From assembly GCA_965260935.1 (NCBI GenBank), contig OZ253374.1, forward strand, positions 310,001 through 374,000: a DNA stretch of 64,000 bases, given 5' to 3'. Shown here piece after piece: positions 43,798 through 52,687 of this stretch. How positions within the stretch are numbered: the first letter of the stretch is position 1; each line of letters begins with the position of its first letter. The stretch comes from JBBROS01 sp965260935. GTDB taxonomy: Bacteria; Pseudomonadota; Alphaproteobacteria; Acetobacterales; Acetobacteraceae. Position numbers and translations under genes: made by a program. The notes beneath the pieces are model-generated. The model was not told the DNA's origin and did no database searches. It was given only the letters and a program-made list of their open reading frames with translations.

Positions 43798-45446
43798 GCG
43801 GGGGCCGGGAAGACGCGGCCGCCCAGCACCGTCGCGTGCACGCGGATATCGCGCAGCCGCTCGGGAGCCAGCGCCAGCGGGTCGTCGTCCAGCACGGCGA
43901 AGTCGGCGCACTTGCCCACCTCGATGCTGCCCACCATGCCGTCGAGCTTCAGCGTGTAGGCGGCCCCCAAAGTCACCGCGTGCAGCGCGTCGGCGACGCC
44001 GATCCGCTCCCCTTCCCCCAGCACCCGGCCCGAGGCCGTCTGCCGCATGACCGCGCACCAGGCGGTGAACAGCGGCGCCAGGGGCGTCACCGGCGCGTCG
44101 GAGTGGATCGCGAACGGGATGCCCAGCCGCAGCGCCGTGCCGCACGCGTCCATCCGCTCGGCCCGCGCCAGGCCCATCGTCTGCGCCACGTGCTCGTCGC
44201 CCCAGTAAAAGAGATGGTTGGTGAACAGGTTGCAGCAGATGCCGAGAGCCTTGATGCGGCGGAACAGCGCGGGGTCTGGCATCTGGCAGTGCTGCAGCGT
44301 ATGGCGATGGTCAAGGCGGGGATGGGCGGCGAGCGCCCGGCCGATCATCTCGACCGCGGCCTCGCTCGCCTCGTCGCCATTGGTGTGGATGTGCAGGTGC
44401 GCGCCGGTGCGGTGATACGCCTCGACCACCTGTTCGAGTTCGGCGGGGGCCAGGTACCATAGCCCGTTCGGCGCGCCGTTATGGTAGCCGGGCCAGCGCA
44501 GCCGGGCGGTGAAGCCCTGGATCGAGCCGTCCACGACCAGCTTGATGAGCCCGAAGCGCAGCCGGTCCGTGCTGCGCGCGCGCAGCGACTGGATGCGTGC
44601 GATCCCCTCCTCGGTCCCGAACAGCCGCGCCGCCATGGCGGGCACCAGGCGGAGCGGGAACGCCTCGTCCGTCGTCATCGCCTCGTAGGTGGCAACCGTG
44701 TCGTCGGACATGTCGCTGACCAGGTCCGTTGCGGTGGTGACGCCGGCGAGTTGCGCCACCTGGCCGAAAAGACGCATCGAGTCGTGGTCGAGCCGGCGGG
44801 ACAGCGCGTCCGGCACTACGCGGCGGCGGATAAGGCCCATGACATCCGGACCCAGCAGCTCGCCCGTCAACTCGCCGGCATCGTCGCGCACCAGGCCGTC
44901 GAGGTCGGTTTCCCGCGACAGGCCGGCGACTTCGAGCGCGCGGGTGTTGACGTTCATGATGTGCCCCGAAGCATGCGTCAGCACGATCGGGCGGTCGGTC
45001 GCCACCGCGTCGAGGTCGGCGCGCACCATGCGGCGACCGCGGAAATAGATCGGGTCGAAGCCCCAGGCGGTCAGCGGCGCCGCATTGCCGGTGGCGGGCG
45101 GCAGCAGCGCCTTCAGCCGCTCGACCACCGCCTCGATGCTGCGCAGGCCCGGGGCGGTGCTGCCGTCGGGCGCGCGGCGGTCGAAGAAGCCCAAATAGGG
45201 GTCGCGCCAGGCCGCGCCCTCGTGCAGGTGGCAGTGCCCTTCCACGAAGCCCGGCAGCAACACCTTGCCGGCGAACTGGTCATCATGCTCGACGGTGCCG
45301 AGGTCCGCCATCTCGTCCAGGCCGCCCACCGCCAGGATGCGGCCGTCACGGACCGCGACATGGGTCGCGAACGGCAAGGCGGGGTTCATCGTCACGATGC
45401 GGAGCGCGCGGAAGACGCGGGTCGGGGTCGTCGTGGGCTCCGTCAT
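43794..45446 (-). CDS. YtcJ-like amidohydrolase family protein
   Basis: A 550-residue protein from ATG 45446. It has an N-terminal beta-sandwich (RALRIVTMNPALPFATHVAV), GFVEGHCHLHEGA with the metal-binding HxH, LHIHTNGDEASEAAV, RHTLQHCQM and FAIHSDAPVTPL with the later metal His/Asp. The C-terminus GSIEVGKCADFAVLDDDPL is typical of the superfamily. It hydrolyses a C-N or ester bond in a small molecule in the cytoplasm; substrate unknown. Its place between an amine oxidase and a CobW protein fits a metal-dependent catabolic step. Confidence 0.88.
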   Translation of the reverse strand: MTEPTTTPTRVFRALRIVTMNPALPFATHVAVRDGRILAVGGLDEMADLGTVEHDDQFAGKVLLPGFVEGHCHLHEGAAWRDPYLGFFDRRAPDGSTAPGLRSIEAVVERLKALLPPATGNAAPLTAWGFDPIYFRGRRMVRADLDAVATDRPIVLTHASGHIMNVNTRALEVAGLSRETDLDGLVRDDAGELTGELLGPDVMGLIRRRVVPDALSRRLDHDSMRLFGQVAQLAGVTTATDLVSDMSDDTVATYEAMTTDEAFPLRLVPAMAARLFGTEEGIARIQSLRARSTDRLRFGLIKLVVDGSIQGFTARLRWPGYHNGAPNGLWYLAPAELEQVVEAYHRTGAHLHIHTNGDEASEAAVEMIGRALAAHPRLDHRHTLQHCQMPDPALFRRIKALGICCNLFTNHLFYWGDEHVAQTMGLARAERMDACGTALRLGIPFAIHSDAPVTPLAPLFTAWCAVMRQTASGRVLGEGERIGVADALHAVTLGAAYTLKLDGMVGSIEVGKCADFAVLDDDPLALAPERLRDIRVHATVLGGRVFPAPA

Positions 45447-45471
45447 GGCCTGTCTCCTGGGGCGGCGGGCG

Positions 45472-46881
45472 TCATCGGTCGGGCCGTTCGTCGCGGCGGT
45501 GATAGGCTTGGTAGAGCATGCGCTGCCCGAGCCTGCGGAACGGCGCGAAGGCGTGCCCCGGCAGCTCGCCCTTGAAGATGGGCACCGCGTGCCGGGCCGG
45601 CCGGCCGGCGACCAGCTCGGCGAGCCGCCGCCCGGCCTGCGCCGAGTAGCTGACGCCGTTGCCGCCGTAGCCCACGGCATAGAACAGCGGCTCCGCGGGA
45701 TCGGGCTGGACAATGCGCGGCATCATGTCGTGGCTGACGTCCACCCAGCCCCACCAGGAGTAGTCGATGCCGACGCCGCGCAGGGCCGGGAACTTCGTGT
45801 GCATGCCGTCAATCAGCCGTTGCAGGTGCGCCGGGTTGCCGGCATCCGCCCCGGTAATCGCGCTGCGGCTGCCGATCTGCAGTCGGTCGTCGGGCAGCAG
45901 GCGATAGTAGTGCCGCAGCACGCGCGTGTCGGTGATCACCTGGCGGGTACGGAAGCCGGTCGCGTCGATTTCCTCGGCCGTCAGCGGACGCGTCACCAGC
46001 GAGTTGGACAGGATCGGCATGACGCGGCTGCGCAGCCGGGCATGCACGCTGTTGCTGGTGTAGCCGCCGGTCGCGATCGCGACCGCCCGGGCCCGTACTG
46101 TGCCGCCCGGCGTCCGCACCCGCCAGTGCGCGCCGTCACGCCCGATCTCCTGCGCGGGGCTCGCCGTGTGGACCCGCGCGCCCGCCGCCCGGGCTGCCCG
46201 CAGGTAGGCGAAGGCGAGCTTCGCCGGATGCACTCCGGTGCCCAGCGGCTCGTGTAGCGCGCCTGCCGCCTCGGCCTCGCGCACCCACTCCGCATCGAGC
46301 GCGGCGCGGTCCAGCACGCGGGTCTCGTAGCCGAACACCCGGTTCGCGACCTCCGATTCCGCGCGCAGCCGTTCCAGCGTACGCTTGCGGTGCGCGATGT
46401 AGAGATGGCCGCCAGGCTGGGCGTCGCAGGGGAACTCCGCGATGAGGGCCGAGAACAGGTCGAACCCCTCGCGGATCTCTGCGTGCAGCGCCTTCGCCGT
46501 GTCCTCGCCCCAGCGAGCGATCCACTGCGAGCGCGTCAGCCGGCCGGAGGCGTTCTGCCCCTGGCCGCCGTTGCGCGTGCTGCAGCCCCAGGCGACGCGG
46601 TTGGCCTCCAGCACGGTCGCCTTGATGCCGTGCTCCCGGGCGAGGAACAGGGCGCAGGTCATGCCGGTGAAACCCGAGCCGACGATGACGACGTCCGCGT
46701 CGATGTCCGCTTCGACCGGGCCGTCATCCTCGGGCGGCGTGCCGGCGGTGGCGACCCAGTAGGTCGGCGCATAGCCGCGGTTGCGGCCGGGCGTGGCATC
46801 GACAAGGGGGTCGTAGTACGGGTCGTATGGCTGGGCCGGCGGCGCGGCGGCGTGACGCGGGCAGAGGGCGGCGTCCACCAC
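45472..46881 (-). CDS. FAD-dependent amine oxidase (DAO / PuuB-like)
   Basis: A 469-residue flavoprotein starting at GTG 46881 or the adjacent GTG. The dinucleotide-binding motif is DVVIVGSGFTGMTCALFLAR (residues about 63-82), followed by CSTRNGGQGQNASGR and EVDAEWVREAEAAGA-type DAEWVREAE. The C-terminal flavin end is YSWWGWVDVSHDMMPRIV, FYAVGYGGNGVSYSAQAGRR. This resembles gamma-glutamylputrescine oxidase and related DAO enzymes that oxidise secondary or primary amines. The long N-terminal extension with YDPYYDPLVD is also found in PuuB-like proteins. Confidence 0.85.
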   Translation of the reverse strand: MVDAALCPRHAAAPPAQPYDPYYDPLVDATPGRNRGYAPTYWVATAGTPPEDDGPVEADIDADVVIVGSGFTGMTCALFLAREHGIKATVLEANRVAWGCSTRNGGQGQNASGRLTRSQWIARWGEDTAKALHAEIREGFDLFSALIAEFPCDAQPGGHLYIAHRKRTLERLRAESEVANRVFGYETRVLDRAALDAEWVREAEAAGALHEPLGTGVHPAKLAFAYLRAARAAGARVHTASPAQEIGRDGAHWRVRTPGGTVRARAVAIATGGYTSNSVHARLRSRVMPILSNSLVTRPLTAEEIDATGFRTRQVITDTRVLRHYYRLLPDDRLQIGSRSAITGADAGNPAHLQRLIDGMHTKFPALRGVGIDYSWWGWVDVSHDMMPRIVQPDPAEPLFYAVGYGGNGVSYSAQAGRRLAELVAGRPARHAVPIFKGELPGHAFAPFRRLGQRMLYQAYHRRDERPDR

Positions 46882-46882
46882 C

Positions 46883-47272
46883 TCAGGCCGCTTTCAGCGC
46901 CGGACGGTCTTTGCGGAACGCGCTCTTGCGGGCCACCAGCGCGCCGTCGAACGCGAACAGGTCCAGCCCCTCGGCCTCGATCCGCGCGCCATCGGCACGG
47001 GTGCCGGTGAACAACCATTCGGTCACGGCTTCCTCGCCCAAAATCCGGCTGCGGCGCACCGTCCACTGCACGTCCGGCATATCGGTCCAGACCGCGACGA
47101 AGGCGGCGCGGATGGCGTCCCGCCCGGCGATCGTCCGCCCGCTCACTTCCGGCCCGCCGGCGGCCAGGAACACCGCGGAGGGCGCGAAGCACGCCATCAC
47201 CGCCTCGGCGTCATGGGCGTTGAAGGCGCGAAACAGGCAATCGAGGGTAGCGAGGCGGTCGGTCTCGGTCAT
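46883..47272 (-). CDS. SnoaL/NTF2-like small protein
   Basis: A 129-residue single-domain protein: LDCLFRAFNAHDAEAVMACF, GRDAIRAAFVAVWTDMPDVQ and GARIEAEGLDLFAFDG are typical of the NTF2-fold SnoaL/polyketide cyclase family. First gene of the operon. The fold gives no definite reaction; a small-molecule isomerase or hydrolase, or a binding role, is possible. Confidence 0.8.
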   Translation of the reverse strand: MTETDRLATLDCLFRAFNAHDAEAVMACFAPSAVFLAAGGPEVSGRTIAGRDAIRAAFVAVWTDMPDVQWTVRRSRILGEEAVTEWLFTGTRADGARIEAEGLDLFAFDGALVARKSAFRKDRPALKAA

Positions 47273-47407
47273 GGTCGTTCCTGGTCGGCGATGTCTGGCG
47301 CTAAGCTAGCGCGGCCGTGGACATCTTCGAAAGGGCCAGTTGCCGCCTGCCCGCGAGCCAGATGAAATTCTGCTTGCTTCCTGGGCAGGATGCCGGGCAT
47401 CCTTGAG

Positions 47408-47423
47408 GCATTGTAAGCATTGT
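47408..47423. promoter_or_regulatory. Candidate MocR-type operator upstream of the ABC/amine operon
   Basis: GCATTGT is repeated directly at 47408-47414 and 47417-47423 (9-bp period) between the MocR gene and the first operon gene. A palindrome, GGATGCCGGGCATCC, lies next to it at 47388-47402. MocR regulators commonly bind direct repeats close to the promoter they control. Position supports the call; binding is unproven. Confidence 0.4.
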
Positions 47424-47495
47424 CGGTCTGGCCAGCCCGTTTTCACGTCAGGTGCAGCGGCAGGTTCTGTCGGCTGCGGTTGCGGACGCGCAACG

Positions 47496-49019
47496 TCAGC
47501 CTGGCCGGCTCGCTCCTGAGACGCCGGAAGGCGGCGGGAGCCGGGCGATGACGCGGCCAAGCCGGGCCAGCCCCTCCTCGATCCGCTCCGTGCGGATCGA
47601 GGAGAAGCCAAGCCGGAAGCAATGGCGCCCCCGGGCCGGCGTGTCGAAGAACACGTCGCCCGGCTCGATCAACACGCCATCGGCCGCGGCGGCCGTCGCC
47701 GCCGCCCGAGCGTCGAAACTCGGCTTGCCTTCCACCCAGTAGCTCGCCGCCCCCGGCCCGCGCTGCCAATGCGCGCCGGCGAGGTGAACCGGCAACAGAC
47801 GGTCCACGATGGACGCCCGGGCCGCCAGGGCCAGCGCCACGCGGCGCAGATGGGCGCGGTAGTGCCCGAGGGAGATGAACATCGCCATCGCGCGCTGGTT
47901 GTTGCTGGGCGGGTGGCGCAGCATGATTCGCCGCAGTACCCGCAGCTCGCGGATCATCTGTACCGGCGCCACGACGTAGCCGAGCCGCAGACCGGGGGCC
48001 AGCACCTTCGACAGGCTGCCGACATAGACCACCCTGCCCTCCGCATCCGTGCTCTTCAAGGGCGGCACCACCTCGCCTTCCTGGAACAGGTCAGCATCGT
48101 AGTCGTCCTCGATGATTGTGACCCCGCGGGCACGGACGACCGCCATCACCGCCTCCCGGCGCTCCGGCGACATCGTGGCGGTGGTCGGGCACTGGTGGCC
48201 CGAGGTGAGCAGCGCGACGCCGCAGCCGGCCAGCCCTTCGTCGGGCACCGCGCCGTCCCGGTCAACTGCCAGGCGATGCAGGTGCCCGCCCGCCAGGCGG
48301 ATCATGTGCCGGGCGTCCGGATAACCCGGGTCCTCCATGGCGACGCGCGTGCCGGTCCCGACCAGGAGCCGGATCGCCAGATAAAGCGCCTGCTGGGCAC
48401 CGATCGTGATCATCACCTCGTCCGCCGCGGCCCAGATGCCGCGCCGCGGCAGCACGAGGGCGCGCAGCTGCCCGACCAGCTCCGGGTCGTCGTCGTCGAT
48501 CAGGTCGCCGGCCCAGTCGTTGACGCTCGAGACGCTGGAAGCGGAGGCGACGCTGTCCCGCCAGGACTGGATCGGGAACAGGCCCGGGTCGAACTGGCCG
48601 AACAGGAAGGGATAGGGGTAGCTCTGCCAGTCCCGCGGCTTGTCGATGTGGTGCAGCGACGAGGGCCGCATCGCGAGCGGCGGTTGCCAGCCGGCCGCCG
48701 GCGCCCCGGCCAGGGCAACGGCGGGGGCAGCGGCGTGGGCGGCTTGCCCGGGAGCCGCCACGAATACGCCGCTGCGCTGCTGGGCCAGCAGCGTGCCTTC
48801 CTGCACCAGTTGCTCGTAGGCCGAGGTGACCGTATTGCGGGAGATGCCCAGGACCTCCGCCAGCCGGCGGGAGGAGGGCAGCCGCTGCCCGGCCGGCAGG
48901 TGGCCTTGCTCGATGGCGGCGACGAGCAGGCGCCGGATCTGCGCCTGCAGCGCGATGCCCGGGCGGCTGAGGTCGTGAAACAACTGGCGCCAAGCGATGT
49001 CGTCGTCGCCCTTCGGCAC
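47496..49019 (-). CDS. MocR/GabR-type PLP-dependent GntR-family regulator
   Basis: A 507-residue fusion from GTG 49019. N-terminal GntR winged helix at about residues 15-85: LQAQIRRLLVAAIEQGHLPA, GQRLPSSRRLAEVLGISRNT, VTSAYEQLVQEGTLLAQ. After a linker comes an aminotransferase-fold domain with PGYPDARHMIRLAG, IEDDYDADLF and the PLP lysine in VVYVGSLSKVLAPGLRLGYV. Such proteins sense PLP or amino compounds such as GABA or taurine and usually control adjacent transport and catabolic genes. It lies directly upstream of the operon at 37.3-47.3 kb, on the same strand. Confidence 0.88.
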   Translation of the reverse strand: MPKGDDDIAWRQLFHDLSRPGIALQAQIRRLLVAAIEQGHLPAGQRLPSSRRLAEVLGISRNTVTSAYEQLVQEGTLLAQQRSGVFVAAPGQAAHAAAPAVALAGAPAAGWQPPLAMRPSSLHHIDKPRDWQSYPYPFLFGQFDPGLFPIQSWRDSVASASSVSSVNDWAGDLIDDDDPELVGQLRALVLPRRGIWAAADEVMITIGAQQALYLAIRLLVGTGTRVAMEDPGYPDARHMIRLAGGHLHRLAVDRDGAVPDEGLAGCGVALLTSGHQCPTTATMSPERREAVMAVVRARGVTIIEDDYDADLFQEGEVVPPLKSTDAEGRVVYVGSLSKVLAPGLRLGYVVAPVQMIRELRVLRRIMLRHPPSNNQRAMAMFISLGHYRAHLRRVALALAARASIVDRLLPVHLAGAHWQRGPGAASYWVEGKPSFDARAAATAAAADGVLIEPGDVFFDTPARGRHCFRLGFSSIRTERIEEGLARLGRVIARLPPPSGVSGASRPG

Positions 49020-49206
49020 GGGGCTGCTCCGGTTCTGCTCGGGGCAGACTACCGCGGTTTGGCCCGGCGGCCGCAACCCCCCGGAACGAGAGGCGAGAAG
49101 CGGGTGCCGCCCGCTACCCCGCATCGCTCGCCAGCGGGGGTTGTTCTCTTATGGCGGGATCACAGGTCAAACCCTCTGTTTGAGCCTCGCTTTGGTAGTG
49201 AATGCC

Positions 49207-49683
49207 CCTGTGCACGAGCGCAACCCCGAGCGGCAAATCTACCGCAACGGCTTCCGCGACCGCGCGCTGGACACGCGCCTGGGCACGTTGCAGCTTCGCA
49301 TTCCCAAGCTGCGTACCGGCCCGGCTTACTTCCCGCCGTTCCTGGAGCCGCGCAAAACCTCCGAGCGGGCGCTGGTGGCGGTGATCCAAGAGGCCTGGAT
49401 CGGCGGCGTGTCCACCCGGCGCGTGGACGACTTGGTTCAGGCAATGGGGCTTTCGGGAATAAGCAAATCCAGCGTCAGCAAGCTGTGCCGCGACATCGAC
49501 GAGCGGGTGCACGCCTTTCTCGACCGCCCGCTTGCCGGCGACTGGCCCTACCTGTGGCTTGACGCGATGTATCTGAAGCAGCGCGAGGGCGGACGCATTG
49601 TCAGCGTGGCGGCAATAATCGCCGTGGCCGTCAACGCCAAGGGCAAGCGCGAGATCGTCGGCCTGCACATCGGGCCTTCAGAA
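49207..49683 (+). pseudogene. IS256-family transposase, internal fragment
   Basis: The frame carries HERNPERQIYRNGFRDRALD, RAGTVELRIPKL-like LGTLQLRIPKL, EAWIGGVSTRRVDDLVQAMG, SKSSVSKLCRDIDERV and WPYLWLDAMYLKQREGG with a catalytic Asp. It ends at VGLHIGPSE (about 49683). The true start and the C-terminal half are missing. It belongs to a different subgroup from the IS256 element at 52696. Confidence 0.75.
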
Positions 49684-49774
49684 CTCGATCAGGTCTTGCC
49701 GCGACGCTGCGTCCAAGAAACCGCCCCGTACCATGCAAACCGTAGAATCTAAGAGTCCATTTCGGATCGGTTGA

Positions 49775-50581
49775 TCAACGGGCAAGTCTTCGCAGCAGAA
49801 TGACGCTGGAAGCGGCATAGAGGAAGGCTTCGACACTCCCGACCGTGGCCTCGAAGTCCTTTGCCAGGCGTCTGTTCCGGTTGATCCAGGCGAAGAACCG
49901 CTCGACGACCCAGCGCCGGGCGATGACTGCAAAGCCGATCTGGTTGTCGGCCTTGCGCATCACCTCGATGCGGATTGGGCTGGCCTCGGCGACGCGAGGA
50001 CCAGCATAGCCCCCGTCGGCATAGCCCAGCGCCACGAACGGCCAACTCGGGCGCGAGGCCCGCAGCAGCGGCCCGGCCCCGTCGCGGTCCTGGATATCGG
50101 CGGCATGGACCTGCAGCTTGAGCGCCCGGCCGTCCGTGTCCACCATGGCGTGGCGCTTGCGGCCCTTGATCTTCTTGCCGGCGTCGTAGCCGCGGATGCC
50201 GCCGCTCTCCGTCGTCTTCACACTCTGGCTGTTGATTACGGCGGCGGTCGGGCTGGCCTCGCGGCCCACCCGCTCGCGATCGAGCATCACCAGGTGGTGG
50301 TTGATCCGCTCCCAGGTGCCGTCGTCGCGGAACCGGGCGAACCAGCGATACGCCGTGGGCCAAGGCGGGAAATCCTTGGGCAGCAGGGTCCAGGCGATGC
50401 CGCCGCGCAGGACGTAAAAGATGGCGTTGACGATCTCCCGCATCTCCCACTTGCGATGCCGTCCGCACGGCATGGGCGCGGGCAGGAACGGCGAGAGGAT
50501 CAGCCACTCGGCGTCGGTCACGTCACTTCCATAACGCAGCCCCGCGCGGCTATGCTGCGCGCGGGGGGTCGGCGTCCACAT
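49775..50581 (-). CDS. IS5-family transposase
   Basis: A 268-residue protein from ATG 50581: LRYGSDVTDAEWLILSPFLP, GIAWTLLPKDFPPWPTAYRW, TAAVINSQSVKTTESGG (catalytic Asp replaced by Asn-Ser as in DSQSVK variants: here INSQSVK), KKIKGRKRHAMVDTDG, and WVVERFFAWINRNRRLAKDF with the catalytic Glu. Most relatives read DSQSVK, so Asn at the first acidic position is notable and could inactivate it. Length and all other motifs are normal. Confidence 0.8.
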   Translation of the reverse strand: MWTPTPRAQHSRAGLRYGSDVTDAEWLILSPFLPAPMPCGRHRKWEMREIVNAIFYVLRGGIAWTLLPKDFPPWPTAYRWFARFRDDGTWERINHHLVMLDRERVGREASPTAAVINSQSVKTTESGGIRGYDAGKKIKGRKRHAMVDTDGRALKLQVHAADIQDRDGAGPLLRASRPSWPFVALGYADGGYAGPRVAEASPIRIEVMRKADNQIGFAVIARRWVVERFFAWINRNRRLAKDFEATVGSVEAFLYAASSVILLRRLAR

Positions 50582-50618
50582 GAGACCTCCGGCAAGGCTT
50601 CGAACACCTGTCCAGGAT

Positions 50619-51886
50619 CTCACGAATCCCCTCATTTGAGTTGACCCTCTACTAGGCGCGATTCGGGCCGACTTCGTATGACCGCGGATAGCGGGTATGG
50701 AGTCTGGCGGTGGTCAAATTGGAGCGTCCGGACAAGCGGCTGTCGAATGTTCGGGGCTTCCTTGACGAGCTTTATGGTCGCGACCTGCATGCCAAGCGGG
50801 TTGAAGCCCTTGCGGGTGCCACGCTTGGCGTCATGGCGGGCGCTTCGCTCGCGGTGGCGACGATTGGCCAGGCGCTGGCGCAAGCACGGGGCTGGGTGAC
50901 CAAGCATGCGATCAAGCAGGTCGACCGCCCGATAAGCAACGCCGGCATCGAGGTGTGGGACAGCTTCGCCCGCTGGGTCCCGCATCAGGTCAACGCCCGG
51001 CCCAGCATCCTGGTCGCGATGGACTGGACCGACTTCGACCATGACGACCAGTCAACCCTCGTGCTGAGCCTGGTGACGGACCATGGCCGCGCGGCGCCTC
51101 TGATATGGCTGACGGTATGGAAAGAGGAGATCGCGACACGGCGCAACGACTACGAGGACGCGTGCCTGTGCCGCCTGGCCGAGACGGTGCCCCCGCAATG
51201 CCGGGTGACGATCCTGGCCGACCGTGGCTTCGGCGACCAGAAGCTGTTCGCCTTTCTGGGCCGGATCGGCTTTGGCTACGTCATCCGCTTCCGCGGCAAC
51301 ATCCGCGTGACCGATGCCGACGGCACGTCCAAGCCCGCCGCCGAGTGGGTGGGCAAGAGCGGCCGGGCGCGCAAGCTGCGCGATGCGCGGGTGACGGCCA
51401 AGGGGCAGCAGGTCGGCGCCGTTGTGTGCGTTCATGCCAAGGCGATGAGGGAGCCCTGGTGCCTGGCCGCAAGCGACCCGGAGGCGTCGGCGGCGATGCT
51501 GGTCAACCACTATGCCCGCCGCTGGACCATCGAGCCGCAGTTCCGCGACACCAAGGATCTGCGCTTCGGCATGGGACTGTCGTCCACCCGCGTCGGCGAA
51601 CCTATGCGCCGAGACCGGCTGCTGCTGGTCAGCGCCTTCGCGGTCGCGCTGCTGACGCTGCTCGGCGCGGTAGGCGAAAGCCTCGGCCTGGACCGGTTGC
51701 TCAAGTCCAACACCAGCCGGACCCGCACTCACTCGCTGTTTCGGCCGGGCTGCATGCTCGACGAGCTCATCCCCAACATGCCCGAGCACCGCCTGCTGCC
51801 GCTCATGGAAGCGTTCGAGCAAGCGGTCTCAAAGGCACCAGATTTCAGCGGATTGTATGCTCAGGCGAAATGAGGGGATGGCTGAG
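50619..51886. mobile_element. IS4-family insertion sequence, copy A (1268 bp)
   Basis: Inverted ends CTCACGAATCCCCTCATTTG (50619) and CTCAGCCATCCCCTCATTTC (inverse, ending 51886). The 9-bp GTCCAGGAT occurs at 50610-50618 and 51887-51895 as the target duplication. The same element, in inverted orientation and with one amino-acid difference, lies at 54411-55678. Confidence 0.9.
50710..51873 (+). CDS. IS4-family transposase, copy A
   Basis: A 387-residue protein: ILVAMDWTDFDHDDQSTLVL (first catalytic Asp), VTILADRGFGDQKLFAFLGR (second Asp) and NHYARRWTIEPQFRDTKDLR, the Y-x2-R-x3-E-x6-K signature with the catalytic Glu. It starts at GTG/TTG-type codon 50710 (MVKLERPDKRLSNVRGFLDE). Intact; identical to copy B (54424-55587) except Pro for Leu in VDRPISN. 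Confidence 0.88.
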   Translation: MVKLERPDKRLSNVRGFLDELYGRDLHAKRVEALAGATLGVMAGASLAVATIGQALAQARGWVTKHAIKQVDRPISNAGIEVWDSFARWVPHQVNARPSILVAMDWTDFDHDDQSTLVLSLVTDHGRAAPLIWLTVWKEEIATRRNDYEDACLCRLAETVPPQCRVTILADRGFGDQKLFAFLGRIGFGYVIRFRGNIRVTDADGTSKPAAEWVGKSGRARKLRDARVTAKGQQVGAVVCVHAKAMREPWCLAASDPEASAAMLVNHYARRWTIEPQFRDTKDLRFGMGLSSTRVGEPMRRDRLLLVSAFAVALLTLLGAVGESLGLDRLLKSNTSRTRTHSLFRPGCMLDELIPNMPEHRLLPLMEAFEQAVSKAPDFSGLYAQAK

Positions 51887-51959
51887 GTCCAGGATCACAT
51901 CTGGCCCGGCCATCCAACCCCTCGCAAAACATGTTCCGCCTTGATTCCGAAATGGCCTC

Positions 51960-52527
51960 TAAAACCGGGCCGCTTCGCAAGGGGCTGCGTGCAGATTTTC
52001 AATAAGTCGGAGTATACTCGATGGAAACGATTTGAACGTTTTTACGTTTTTTACGTTCTTTTGTGATTGCATCCCTGGCAGCAGACTCATTTCCTACTGT
52101 GAGAATACCTATCCAGAAAGCAGTTTGGATTGCTGCCTCGCTCTCTTCCAGACTGAACAAATATGTGACGACGGCACTAACCACTGCTATCTCTCCCAAA
52201 TTAAGGCGGTAGGCTTAAGATGAAACACGCTGCCGTTCGTGAGGACCAAATGCGAGTAACAGGACTACTTTCAGCCGCGCTCGGCGAAGACGCACAGGCT
52301 GGCTCATAGGGCGCAGCAGGATTATCTCTGAGCTAAGCTTTTACATTCTCATCATAGGGTTATTGAAGAAACAACAGTATTGGTTGCGATGTTCAATGAA
52401 CAATGAACTCACCAACAAAATTTTGTATACGGAACAGATTGTTTTACTTTGAATATTTAAACAAGGTTGTCAAGCCTGGATTTCACTCAATGGTCGTGCG
52501 GCACAGAACAAAGGAAACTGACCACCT
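51960..52527. other. AT-rich gene-free stretch
   Basis: About 570 bases, clearly lower in GC than everything around it, with runs such as TTTTTACGTTTTTTACG (about 52037) and TTTTGTATACGG (about 52420). Short frames of 60-83 codons exist on both strands, but none shows a recognisable domain or a good ribosome site. It may be a foreign spacer or an old regulatory/replication segment left between IS elements. Confidence 0.5.
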
Positions 52528-52687
52528 GGATGGAGCCGTTCAGCCGCGCCTTCACCGCCCCGATTTGGCAGCACGTGTTGGTGTTGGCCCCGGTACCATC
52601 CTCAGCCCCGGCTGACGCACCGTCGCTGCAGCCTTGCGTGTTGCCGGCTTCGACCAGGGCGCGTGCTTTACGAACTGCCATCGGGTT
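52528..52687 (+). pseudogene. IS701-like transposase, first fragment
   Basis: The frame starts WMEPFSRAFTAPIWQHVLVL and, after a frameshift near 52580 and a stop, continues TVAAALRVAGFDQGACFTNC and HRVLNRS: the N-terminus of an IS701-like DDE transposase (YHRVLNR motif). It is interrupted at 52688-52695 (CTCAACCG) by an IS256 element. The continuation is at 54203. Confidence 0.65.

Larger units (their letters stand above)
49753..51959. mobile_element. IS5-family insertion sequence (about 930 bp) split by an IS4 element
   Basis: Ends GAGTCCATTTCGGATC (49753) and GAGGCCATTTCGGAATC (inverse, ending 51959) match. TAA flanks both sides (49750-49752 and 51960-51962), fitting a 3-bp target duplication. 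Removing the IS4 insert (50619-51886) and one copy of its GTCCAGGAT duplication leaves about 930 bp, a normal IS5 size. The IS4 went into the region upstream of the transposase start, so the gene is whole but its promoter is displaced. Confidence 0.8.
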
